From positions 1-20,084 of the forward strand of contig JBFXFO010000065.1 in the NCBI GenBank assembly GCA_050178915.1: 20,084 bases of DNA, written 5' to 3'. Below the pieces are notes generated by a model. That model made no database searches, had not been told where the DNA came from, and was given only the letters and a program-made list of their open reading frames with translations. Shown piece by piece: positions 1-6,646 of the stretch; the first letter of the stretch is position 1, and every line of letters begins with the position of its first letter. This DNA comes from JBFXAF01 sp050178915. GTDB lineage: Bacteria > Pseudomonadota > Alphaproteobacteria > Rhizobiales > Rhizobiaceae. Position numbers and translations under genes: made by a program.

Positions 1-229
1 TTACGTGATCTTGCTTGCATTTCACGTGAATTTTGCAGCATGTATAAATGGCTTCTATTTGAATCCAAATTGCATTCTACGCCCCCTACGATCAGCTTAG
101 GTGATTGAGGCAATAACTTTGAAACCACGAACTCGGGTTCCTAAGACTCACCAATACTTTTTGTCTATTTAGATTGCACTCGGACACAAGGCCGAGGATT
201 GGGTCTCAGGCAGAACCAGGAGTGACAAG
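1..229. other. AT-rich non-coding leader upstream of the glycine-rich protein gene
   Basis: No plausible coding frame is visible here, and the base composition is clearly richer in A/T than the coding DNA that follows. It contains a perfect 10-bp palindrome, TTCACGTGAA at 21-30, and a related half (TTACGTGA) at 1-8. A weak sigma-70-like pair TTGAAA (119-124), 17-bp spacer, TAAGAC (142-147) would give a leader of roughly 75 nt, but its -10 matches poorly. The right end carries the strong ribosome binding site AGGAG (218-222) of the next gene. It is most likely a promoter/regulatory region; the exact promoter is not established. Confidence 0.6.
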
Positions 230-886
230 ATGCGGTTTGTGAAAGGAATGCTTACGGGCTTGGCGGTGGGTACGGCCATCTTGGCGGCCGTTTCGGTTGC
301 ATCGGCTCAGGCAGGTATAGGCGGTATCGGCGGGCTTGGCGGTCTCGGTGGGCTTGGCGGGGTTGGCATCAGCGCCGGCCCGACCGGAATCGGCGTTAGC
401 GCCGCCGGTGTCGGCGTCGGCGTCGGACAGAATGGCGTGGGTGTGTCGGCTTCGGTTGGAGGCACCAACGGCGTCGGCGTCAGCGGCGGCCTCAGCTCCG
501 GTCCGGCGGGCGTCGGCGCCAACGCCGGCCTGTCAGCGGGCGGCTCGAACGGCGTCGGCGTTAGCGCGTCGGCGGGCATCGGCGGCAACGGCGTCGGCGT
601 CGGCATCGGCACCGGCAACGGCGGCGGCAGTGGCGGCGGCGGCGGTGGTGACGGCGGCGGTGGTGGCGGCAACGGCGCCGGCAGCACTGCCAGCGGCGGC
701 GGCATCTTCGGCGGCATGTTCGGCAGGACCACCACATCGATGCGCTCGGCCTCGATCGCCGGCGGGATGTCGCCGAAGGAACTGAAGCGCTATCGCAAGC
801 GCTGCCAGTCGATCATGGCGGACGCCGGCTCGTATGACCGCGACCTGATCGCGCTCTGCAAGGCAGTGAACAGCGCCGTGCGCTAA
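230..886 (+). CDS. Secreted glycine-rich repeat protein with two-cysteine C-terminal cap
   Basis: A 218-residue protein with no family I can name with certainty. Residues 1-26 look like a Sec signal peptide: basic start, hydrophobic core and an Ala-Ser-Ala cleavage site before Gln27, so it should be exported. Residues 28 to about 166 are almost all Gly, Ala, Ser, Val and Asn, first as GGLGGLGG runs, then as repeats of NGVGVSA (four NGVGV units), then as a poly-Gly stretch. The last 50 residues are different: charged, predicted helical, with Cys192 and Cys210 separated by 17 residues (KRC...YDRDLIALCK). Similar short two-Cys tails occur on other small exported rhizobial proteins as far as I recall. 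The ATG at 230 is supported by AGGAG seven bases upstream. A surface or periplasmic structural role is inference only. The gene stands alone, 107 bp from the next gene, with hairpins between them. Confidence 0.8.
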   Translation: MRFVKGMLTGLAVGTAILAAVSVASAQAGIGGIGGLGGLGGLGGVGISAGPTGIGVSAAGVGVGVGQNGVGVSASVGGTNGVGVSGGLSSGPAGVGANAGLSAGGSNGVGVSASAGIGGNGVGVGIGTGNGGGSGGGGGGDGGGGGGNGAGSTASGGGIFGGMFGRTTTSMRSASIAGGMSPKELKRYRKRCQSIMADAGSYDRDLIALCKAVNSAVR

Positions 887-896
887 TCAGCGCACG
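877..896 (+). terminator. Hairpin at the stop codon of the glycine-rich gene
   Basis: Inverted repeat CGTGCGCT/AGCGCACG, an 8-bp perfect stem with the 4-base loop AATC, overlapping the TAA stop (884-886). No T-run follows, so it may be an mRNA-stabilising 3' hairpin rather than a true Rho-independent terminator. Confidence 0.35.
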
Positions 897-903
897 TCCT
901 CCC

Positions 904-962
904 GGAACGGCCCGTCTCCCTGCAGCCCGTTCCTCTTTGGGCCGCCGCTGCGGCCCTTGCCT
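904..962 (+). terminator. Candidate terminator: two successive hairpins before the ABC-F gene
   Basis: Two further inverted repeats follow the hairpin at 877-896. The first is GGAACGG (904-910) with CCGTTCC (927-933), followed by TCTTT. The second is GGGCCGC (939-945), loop CGCT, GCGGCCC (950-956), followed by TTGCCTTA. The second has a compact GC-rich stem but only a broken T tract. Together they make termination between the glycine-rich gene and the ABC-F gene plausible. Confidence 0.4.
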
Positions 963-993
963 TATGGGCACGGCTTGTCCAAAAGGCAGCGCC

Positions 994-2871
994 ATGCTCA
1001 TCATCAACGATCTTTCCCTGCGCATTGCCGGGCGCCTGCTCATCGACCACGCGTCGCTGACGCTGCCAGCCGGCACCAAGGCTGGCCTGGTCGGGCGCAA
1101 CGGCACCGGCAAGACGACGCTGTTCAAGGCGATCACCGGCGAGTTCCCGTCCGAGACGGGCTCGATCTCGCTGCCGCGCAACACGCGTGTCGGCCAGGTC
1201 GCCCAGGAAGCGCCGGGCACGGAGCAGTCGCTCATCGAGATCGTGCTCGAGGCCGATACCGAACGCGCCGCGCTTCTGAAGGAAGAAACCACCGCCACCG
1301 ACGCCAACCGCATCGCCGAGATCCACATGCGTCTCGCCGACATCGACGCGCATTCGGCGGAAGCGCGGGCCGCGACCATCCTCGCCGGCCTCGGCTTCGA
1401 TGACGCTGCCCAGCGCCGCCCGGCCTCGTCGTTCTCCGGGGGCTGGCGCATGCGGGTGGCACTCGCCGCCGTGCTCTTTGCCGAACCAGACCTGCTGCTG
1501 CTCGACGAGCCGACCAACTACCTCGACCTCGAAGGCACGCTCTGGCTGGAAAACTACGTCGCCAAGTATCCTCACACGGTGCTGCTGATCAGCCACGACC
1601 GCGACCTGCTCAACAAGGCGGTCAACTCGATCGTGCATCTCGACCAGAAGAAGATCACCTTCTGGCGGGGCGGCTACGACCAGTTCGAGCGGCAGCGCGC
1701 CGAGCAGGCGGAGCTGCAGGAAAAGGGCCGGGTCAAGCAGGAAGCGGCGCGCAAGCACCTGCAATCGTTCGTCGACCGCTTCCGCGCCAAGGCTTCGAAG
1801 GCGCGGCAGGCGCAGTCGCGCATCAAGGCGCTTGAGAAGATGAAGCCGATCGCCGCGATGATCGAGGACACGGTGCGTCCGTTTGCATTTCCGGAGCCGG
1901 TCAAGACCGTCGCGTCGCCGATCGTGGCGATTGATGGCGTCTCGGTCGGGTACCAGCCAGGCAGCCCTATCCTGAAGAAGATGACGCTGCGCATCGATGC
2001 CGACGACCGCATCGCGCTGCTCGGCGCCAACGGCAACGGCAAATCCACCTTCGCCAAGCTGCTGTCCGGCCGGCTGCCGCCGGAGACCGGCAAGATGACG
2101 ATCGCGCCGGGTCTCAAGGTGTCGATCTTCGCGCAGCACCAGTTGGACGATCTGCGCCCCGAGGAAAACGCCTACGAGCACGTGCGCCGTCTGATGCCGG
2201 ATGCGCCGGAGGCCCGGGTGCGCTCGCGGGTCGCCCAGTTCGGCCTCGCGACCGAGAAGATGAACACCCCGGCGAAGGACCTGTCGGGCGGCGAAAAGGC
2301 GCGTCTGCTGATGGGCCTCTCGGCGTTCGAAGGCCCCAACCTGTTCATCCTCGACGAGCCCACCAACCATCTCGACATCGACAGCCGCGAGGCGCTGATC
2401 CACGCCCTCAACGACTTCCCCGGCGCCGTCATCCTCATCTCGCACGACCGACATCTGCTGGAAGCGTCGGTCGACCGGCTGTGGCTGGTCAAGGATGGGG
2501 CGGTCGCGCCCTACGACGGCGACCTCGACGATTACCGCCAGCTCATCACCGGGCAGTCAGGCGACCGGCGCGAACGCAGGGAAGCGGAGAAGGCATCGAA
2601 GGCCGACCGCCGGCGCGAGGCGGCGCAGCGGCGCGCCGCGCTCGAGCCGATCGCGAAGCAGATCAAGGCGACGGAAGCGCTGATGGAGCGCATCCGCAAG
2701 CGCATCGACCTTATCGAGGACCAGCTGGCCGACCCGACGCTCTACGAGCGCGATCCGAAGGCGGCGACGCAGCTCTCGAAGGAACGTTCGGATCTGGCCG
2801 GCGCGCTCGCCGGGCATGAGGAGACGTGGCTCAACCTGTCGGCAGAATATGAAGAGGGCGTGGCCGAGTGA
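994..2871 (+). CDS. yheS: ABC-F family ATPase, YheS-like
   Basis: A 625-residue soluble protein with two ABC ATPase domains and no membrane segments, as in the ABC-F translation factors that act on the ribosome. Domain 1 has Walker A GRNGTGKTT (34-42), signature FSGGWRMR (about 147-154), Walker B with DEPTN (171-175) and SHD (200-202). The inter-domain linker follows (about 240-290) and contains DRFRAKASKARQAQSR, which closely matches E. coli YheS as I know it. Domain 2 has Walker A GANGNGKST (344-352), LSGGEKAR (from 430), DEPTNHLD (454-461) and SHDRH. The tail (about 530-620) is a charged coiled coil, also as in YheS (637 residues). The start is set at the ATG at 994 because MLIINDLSLRI begins domain 1; an in-frame TTG at 937 would add a tail not expected for the family. 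The ribosome binding site is weak (AAGG). The substrate state of the ribosome is unknown; Uup or EttA are less likely. Confidence 0.88.
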   Translation: MLIINDLSLRIAGRLLIDHASLTLPAGTKAGLVGRNGTGKTTLFKAITGEFPSETGSISLPRNTRVGQVAQEAPGTEQSLIEIVLEADTERAALLKEETTATDANRIAEIHMRLADIDAHSAEARAATILAGLGFDDAAQRRPASSFSGGWRMRVALAAVLFAEPDLLLLDEPTNYLDLEGTLWLENYVAKYPHTVLLISHDRDLLNKAVNSIVHLDQKKITFWRGGYDQFERQRAEQAELQEKGRVKQEAARKHLQSFVDRFRAKASKARQAQSRIKALEKMKPIAAMIEDTVRPFAFPEPVKTVASPIVAIDGVSVGYQPGSPILKKMTLRIDADDRIALLGANGNGKSTFAKLLSGRLPPETGKMTIAPGLKVSIFAQHQLDDLRPEENAYEHVRRLMPDAPEARVRSRVAQFGLATEKMNTPAKDLSGGEKARLLMGLSAFEGPNLFILDEPTNHLDIDSREALIHALNDFPGAVILISHDRHLLEASVDRLWLVKDGAVAPYDGDLDDYRQLITGQSGDRRERREAEKASKADRRREAAQRRAALEPIAKQIKATEALMERIRKRIDLIEDQLADPTLYERDPKAATQLSKERSDLAGALAGHEETWLNLSAEYEEGVAE

Positions 2872-2928
2872 TCGGCTGAACGCTTGCGGCTATGTCCTGC
2901 CGTCTTCCAAAGCAGCGAGGCATGACGC

Positions 2929-3741
2929 ATGTCCATCAAGACGGCAATCGACGGTGAAGTCACCATCGTCACCATCGACCGAATGGAAGCCCGCAATGCC
3001 GTGGATTCGGCTATGGCAGACGCGATGTTCCGCGCCTTTGTCGCCTTCGATCGCGATCCTTCGCAGAAGGTGGCGGTGCTGACCGGCGTCGATGGCGCGT
3101 TCTGCGCCGGCTTCGACCTGAAACAGGCGTCGTCCAATGGAATCGATCAGCGCTGGTATGCCGAGCACGAGCTCGACGCAGGCTTCGACGGAAGTGACGA
3201 CCGTCCGCGCAAGGGCCCCATGGGACCGACGCGCCTGACGCTGACCAAGCCTGTGATCGCGGCGATCTCGGGGGCCGCCGTCGCCGGCGGCATGGAGTTG
3301 GCGCTCTGGTGCGACATGCGCGTGATGGAACGCTCCGCCTATATGGGCGTCTACTGCCGCCGCTGGGGCGTGCCGCTGATCGATGGCGGGACGGTGCGGC
3401 TGCCGCGCATCGTCGGCCACGGGCGCGCCATGGACCTCATCCTCACCGGTCGCAAGGTGGAGGCGGACGAATGCCTCGCCATCGGGCTCGCCAATCGGGT
3501 CTGCGACGACGGCCGCTCGCTTGTCACCGCGCTCGAACTCGCGAGAGAACTCTGCCGTTTCCCGCAGGCTTGCATGCGCGCCGACCGCATGTCGGCAATC
3601 CGGCAATGGTCGCTCGACATCGAACCGGCGCTGGGCGGCGAATGGGCGACGAGTGCCGCGACGTTCCGCAGCGAGGGATCGGCCGGCGCTGCACGCTTTT
3701 CCTCGGGCAAGGGCCGCAGCGGCAACTTCTCCGACCTGTAG
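2929..3741 (+). CDS. Crotonase-fold enoyl-CoA hydratase/isomerase family protein
   Basis: A 270-residue protein of the crotonase superfamily, about the family's usual length. The CoA/oxyanion-hole strand FCAGFDLK (58-65) and the second oxyanion segment SGAAVAGGMELAL (114-126) are clear, as is the GGTVRLPR helix (153-160). Glu123 corresponds to rat mitochondrial hydratase Glu144. The position 20 residues later, normally Glu164, is Cys143 (VYCRRWGVP), so this is probably not a standard hydratase; isomerase, thioesterase-like or another acyl-CoA reaction is possible. I recall the RRWGVPLIDGGT form as a recurring uncharacterised subfamily in actinobacteria and mesorhizobia. The ATG at 2929 has GAGG eight bases upstream. 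It lies 57 bp after yheS on the same strand and may be co-transcribed, but the two have no obvious functional link. Confidence 0.88.
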   Translation: MSIKTAIDGEVTIVTIDRMEARNAVDSAMADAMFRAFVAFDRDPSQKVAVLTGVDGAFCAGFDLKQASSNGIDQRWYAEHELDAGFDGSDDRPRKGPMGPTRLTLTKPVIAAISGAAVAGGMELALWCDMRVMERSAYMGVYCRRWGVPLIDGGTVRLPRIVGHGRAMDLILTGRKVEADECLAIGLANRVCDDGRSLVTALELARELCRFPQACMRADRMSAIRQWSLDIEPALGGEWATSAATFRSEGSAGAARFSSGKGRSGNFSDL

Positions 3742-3752
3742 GCCAGGCCGAA

Positions 3753-3782
3753 CGCCGCGCTACTGGCGTCCCCAGCGCGGCG
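3753..3782. terminator. Hairpin between convergent genes
   Basis: CGCCGCGCT (3753-3761) pairs perfectly with AGCGCGGCG (3774-3782), a 9-bp GC stem with a 12-base loop. It lies just past the crotonase gene's stop and overlaps the minus-strand gene's stop codon (3760-3762). There is no T-run on either strand, so intrinsic termination is uncertain. Confidence 0.35.
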
Positions 3783-4365
3783 GTGGTGGTTGTGAATTCG
3801 GGTTCTGCGGCGGCGTGTCGGTTGGGCGGAACGTCAGCACCAGCCCGATGAAACCGATCGCCATCGCCACGAAGCCGATCGGCTGGGCGCGATGATCCCA
3901 GTCGCTCGCGCCGGCGCGCAGCATCAGCTCGACACGCGAGATCGGTATGTCCTCGACATCGCCCGGGCCGACGGTGAAGCGATAGCTGCCCGCCGTGACG
4001 TCTTCGAGCAGGCCGGCATCTTCCCGATAGATGCGGTCGCCGGTCACATCGTCATCGCGGCCGGCCGAAACATCGACGAAGTTCAGATGCTTCGCGAGGA
4101 TCGTCTCGCCTCCGGTCGCGACGGTGATGGTAAGCACCGTCTCGGAATTGCGCGCCGCCGGCTGGAGGCTGGAACTGAGGTCGACCAGCACGCGCACCGG
4201 CGCATCGTCCGGTTTCAGTTGCACATCGACCGGCTTGAAGCCGCTGCCGCGCTCGAAGACGCGATAGGTGCCGAGCTCGGCGCCCGCGAAATTCTGTATC
4301 GCCCACGGATAGACGAGGGCGGCGCCGATGCCGGCAATCAGAAGCAGGATGAAGAATGCGCGCAT
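3760..4365 (-). CDS. Uncharacterised two-TM protein with periplasmic domain, downstream of holC
   Basis: A 201-residue protein I cannot assign to a named family. Residues 3-22 form a hydrophobic segment (signal anchor), and residues 162-180 (QPIGFVAMAIGFIGLVLTFR region) a second membrane span. Between them are about 135 residues rich in short beta-type stretches and acidic residues, expected in the periplasm. The last 20 residues are proline-rich (PPQNPNSQPPPPRWGRQ) and would face the cytoplasm. The start at 4365 is chosen because GGAAGA lies just upstream and the hydrophobic segment begins at residue 3; the open frame further upstream encodes a low-complexity Arg/Ser stretch overlapping holC. 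It is encoded 28 bp after holC, so it is likely the third gene of the pepA-holC operon. The function is unknown; context alone does not link it to replication or peptidolysis. Confidence 0.75.
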   Translation of the reverse strand: MRAFFILLLIAGIGAALVYPWAIQNFAGAELGTYRVFERGSGFKPVDVQLKPDDAPVRVLVDLSSSLQPAARNSETVLTITVATGGETILAKHLNFVDVSAGRDDDVTGDRIYREDAGLLEDVTAGSYRFTVGPGDVEDIPISRVELMLRAGASDWDHRAQPIGFVAMAIGFIGLVLTFRPTDTPPQNPNSQPPPPRWGRQ

Positions 4366-4393
4366 GGGTCTTCCAGAGCGAGAAGCTACGGCC

Positions 4394-4849
4394 TCAGGCG
4401 CGCCGCTCCCAGCGACGGTCGGCTGACTGCTGCCAGTAGGTGACGTCGTGGCCGGCCTCCTTGACGACCTTCCACTCGCTACGCGCCTGGTCGATCTGCG
4501 CCTGATCATGGCCGTCAAACAGGAACACCACGCGCTGGTGCATCGACAGGTCGCCCGCCTTTGCGCCGTCCACGATGAAGCGCACGGCAGCGTCGTTGTC
4601 GTTGCCGGCGGCCGTTGTCAGCAGCACCGGCTGGTGCGCCGCGTGCGGATCGCGGTCGGTCCCGTGTGCAAGGAAGGCGTCATCGCGGAAGGTCCAGAGA
4701 TGCGCGTCGAGCGCGTCGCGCCGCTCCTCGGTGCCCGACTGCACGACCGCGCGCCAGCCTCGCTGCACGGTCTTTTCGAGCAGCGCCGGAAGCGTCTCCT
4801 CCAGCGTGGATTCCGTCATGTGGTAAAAGAGGATTTCCGCCACCGGCAT
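4394..4849 (-). CDS. holC: DNA polymerase III chi subunit
   Basis: A 151-residue soluble protein matching HolC, the chi subunit, which with psi links the clamp loader to SSB at the replication fork (E. coli chi is 147 residues). Visible family features are the start EILFYHMTES, the N-terminal helix LEETLPALLEKTVQRGWRAVV, the HLWTF segment, the HQPVLLTT strand and the VVFLFDGHD segment near residues 107-115, followed by a helix and a WKVVKEAGHDVTYW end. The start codon overlaps the stop of pepA by one base (TGATG), which suggests translational coupling. The pepA-holC order is the same as in E. coli, which supports the call. Alphaproteobacteria usually carry chi without a recognisable psi, and none is seen here. 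Confidence 0.93.
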   Translation of the reverse strand: MPVAEILFYHMTESTLEETLPALLEKTVQRGWRAVVQSGTEERRDALDAHLWTFRDDAFLAHGTDRDPHAAHQPVLLTTAAGNDNDAAVRFIVDGAKAGDLSMHQRVVFLFDGHDQAQIDQARSEWKVVKEAGHDVTYWQQSADRRWERRA

Positions 4850-6339
4850 CAGCCCTCGTAGTGATCGCGCACAAGCCGGTCCAGCAGGCGCACGCCGAAG
4901 CCGGAGCCCCAGGACTGGCTGATCTCGGTTGGCGGCGAGCCCATCGCCGTGCCGGCAATGTCGAGATGCGCCCAGGGCGTATCCCTGACGAAGCGCTGCA
5001 GGAACTGTGCCGCGGTGATCGCCCCGCCGAAACGGCCGCCAATGTTCTTCATGTCGGCGATCTTGGAGTCGATCAGCTTGTCGTATTCAGGCCCGAGCGG
5101 CAGGCGCCAGACGCGCTCCTGCGTCGCGAGCCCTGCCCGGGTCATCCGCTCCGCCAGCTCGTCATCGTTTGAGAACAGACCGGCATGGTGGTTGCCGAGC
5201 GCCACCATGACGGCGCCCGTCAGCGTGGCCAGGTCCACCATGAATTTCGGCTTGAAGCGCTCCTGGCAATACCAAAGCACATCGGCCAGCACGAGGCGGC
5301 CTTCCGCATCGGTGTTCAGCACCTCGATCGTCTGCCCCGACATGGACGAGACGATGTCGCCCGGCCGCTGGGCGTTGGCATCGACCATATTCTCGACGAG
5401 GCCGACGAGCCCGATCGCGTTGACCTTCGCCTTGCGGGCGGCGAGAGCGTGCATCAGCCCGACCACGGCGGCAGCGCCGCCCATGTCGCCCTTCATGTCC
5501 TCCATGCTGGCTGCCGGCTTGATCGACAGGCCGCCGGAATCAAACACCACGCCCTTGCCGATGAAGGCGACGGGCGCTTCCTTCGGCTTGCCTCCCGACC
5601 AGCGCATCACCACCACGCGCGCCGGCCGCGCGGCGCCCTGCGCAACGCCGAGCAGCGCACCCATGCCGAGCTTCTTCATTTCCTTCTCGGTCAGCACATC
5701 GACGGCGACGCCGAGGCCGCCAAGCGCCTGCGCGTAGTCTGCGATCTCCACCGGGCCGAGCGCGTTGGCCGGTTCGTTGACGAGGTCGCGGGCAAGGAAA
5801 ACGCCGTCGATCACCGCCTCGACGTCGGCAAATGCCTTCTTCGCTGCGGCCGGATCGGCACACAGGATGGTGTACTTTGCTCCCGCTACCGACTTCGCCT
5901 TCTCGTCTTCCTTCTTGGTCTTGTACTTGTCGAAGGAATAGGCGCGCAGCGTTATGCCGGCGGCCAGATTGGCGATGTCGCGCGCATCGGGCGTGGTGCC
6001 CGGCACGTCGGCAACAACCGTGAACTCGGCCGGCTTCCTTGTCTGCGCGGCGACGTTGCCCCCGACCTTGAGCCAGGCAAACTCGTCGAGGGCCTCGGCC
6101 TTGCCTACGCCTACGACAGTCAGCCTATCGTATGGCGCTCCGTGCGGCGCGATGACATCGGCAACCGCGCCTGCCTTGCCCTTGAACTCGGAGATCGCGA
6201 AAACACGCGCCAGGATGCCCGCCGGATCACATGCCCTCGCGTGATCCGTCAGATCTGCGCCGTCCCCGGCCAGCAGCACGACGTTACCCTTTTTTGGCGC
6301 AGCGAGGCGCGCGAAAGCGATGGTTGGTTTGGAGGGCAT
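4849..6339 (-). CDS. pepA: Leucyl aminopeptidase (cytosol aminopeptidase, M17)
   Basis: A 496-residue M17 metallopeptidase that removes N-terminal residues from peptides in the cytoplasm, normally as a hexamer with two metal ions. The N-terminal domain covers roughly residues 1-165 and the catalytic domain the rest. Metal ligands and catalytic residues are all present: Lys262, Asp267, Lys274, Asp285, Asp344, Glu346 and Arg348, each exactly 12 residues on from the bovine lens enzyme numbering. The motif NTDAEGRLVLADVL (from 342) is diagnostic. The ATG at 6339 is chosen over an upstream frame extension because MPSKPTIAFARL is the expected N-terminus; the upstream extension to 6426 is basic and unlike the family. 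It is the first gene of the pepA-holC operon and divergent from lptF, an arrangement shared with E. coli. In E. coli PepA also binds DNA (XerC/D sites, carAB); that cannot be judged here. Confidence 0.95.
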   Translation of the reverse strand: MPSKPTIAFARLAAPKKGNVVLLAGDGADLTDHARACDPAGILARVFAISEFKGKAGAVADVIAPHGAPYDRLTVVGVGKAEALDEFAWLKVGGNVAAQTRKPAEFTVVADVPGTTPDARDIANLAAGITLRAYSFDKYKTKKEDEKAKSVAGAKYTILCADPAAAKKAFADVEAVIDGVFLARDLVNEPANALGPVEIADYAQALGGLGVAVDVLTEKEMKKLGMGALLGVAQGAARPARVVVMRWSGGKPKEAPVAFIGKGVVFDSGGLSIKPAASMEDMKGDMGGAAAVVGLMHALAARKAKVNAIGLVGLVENMVDANAQRPGDIVSSMSGQTIEVLNTDAEGRLVLADVLWYCQERFKPKFMVDLATLTGAVMVALGNHHAGLFSNDDELAERMTRAGLATQERVWRLPLGPEYDKLIDSKIADMKNIGGRFGGAITAAQFLQRFVRDTPWAHLDIAGTAMGSPPTEISQSWGSGFGVRLLDRLVRDHYEG

Positions 6340-6646
6340 GAAGAATCCCGGACAAGCTTTTGGACGCTGCGCGACCTTTCGTCCTTTCACATTGATTTGC
6401 AAGGCTGGGCGATGACGTCGCGGCACTTGTCCAGCGTCCGGTACGCGCCACTAAGCTCTCGTTTACCCTGCCGATTCGCCCTTCATTAGCCATTCGGGCG
6501 TAAACGTCAGAACCGGGATGTGTGGGCGGCGAAGGCGGGGCGGCAGGCGCCGCGCCGGTTGAACTCGCATCGCGCGACCGCTAGCTTCCGGCTCCCCACA
6601 GGCGTCGGCCGGCGAGCCAGCGCGAACAGGAAAGCGCCTTTCGTCG
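6340..6646. promoter_or_regulatory. Divergent pepA / lptF intergenic region
   Basis: A 307-bp spacer with no convincing gene; it must hold promoters for both directions. The best lptF candidate is listed separately at 6558-6586. A second plus-strand -35-like site is CTTGTC at 6426-6431, but its -10 is poor. No clear pepA promoter was found on the minus strand. A short inverted repeat CGCCC/GGGCG sits at 6477-6500. Confidence 0.5.
6558..6586 (+). promoter_or_regulatory. Candidate sigma-70 promoter for lptF
   Basis: GTTGAA (6558-6563), a 17-bp spacer and CTAGCT (6581-6586) match the rhizobial housekeeping consensus CTTGAC-N17-CTATAT at four of six positions each. Transcription would start near 6593, leaving a leader of about 54 nt before lptF. 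This is a pattern match only. Confidence 0.35.

Noticed and set aside
190..229. A possible riboswitch or structured leader before the glycine-rich gene
   Set aside because: No conserved riboswitch core or strong extended stem was recognised.
310..620. CRISPR-like periodicity in the glycine-rich gene
   Set aside because: The repeats are in frame, short and adjacent, without unique spacers; they are coding repeats.
307..735. Minus-strand open frame rich in proline, opposite the glycine-rich gene
   Set aside because: Glycine codons GGN read backwards give NCC proline-type codons, so the PTPTP composition is a mirror of the real gene. There is no ribosome binding site, and the plus-strand frame has a signal peptide and a good RBS.
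883..2454. A 523-codon open frame antisense to the ABC-F gene
   Set aside because: Same cause: high-GC shadow, with no recognisable motif; the sense frame holds all ABC motifs.
5185..6489. A 434-codon plus-strand frame across pepA and the divergent spacer
   Set aside because: It is antisense to a complete M17 peptidase with all metal ligands and ends in low-complexity sequence.
6340..6490. An N-terminal extension of PepA to 6426 and other small frames in the divergent spacer
   Set aside because: The extension is basic and unlike M17 N-termini, and the other frames lack ribosome binding sites and recognisable content.
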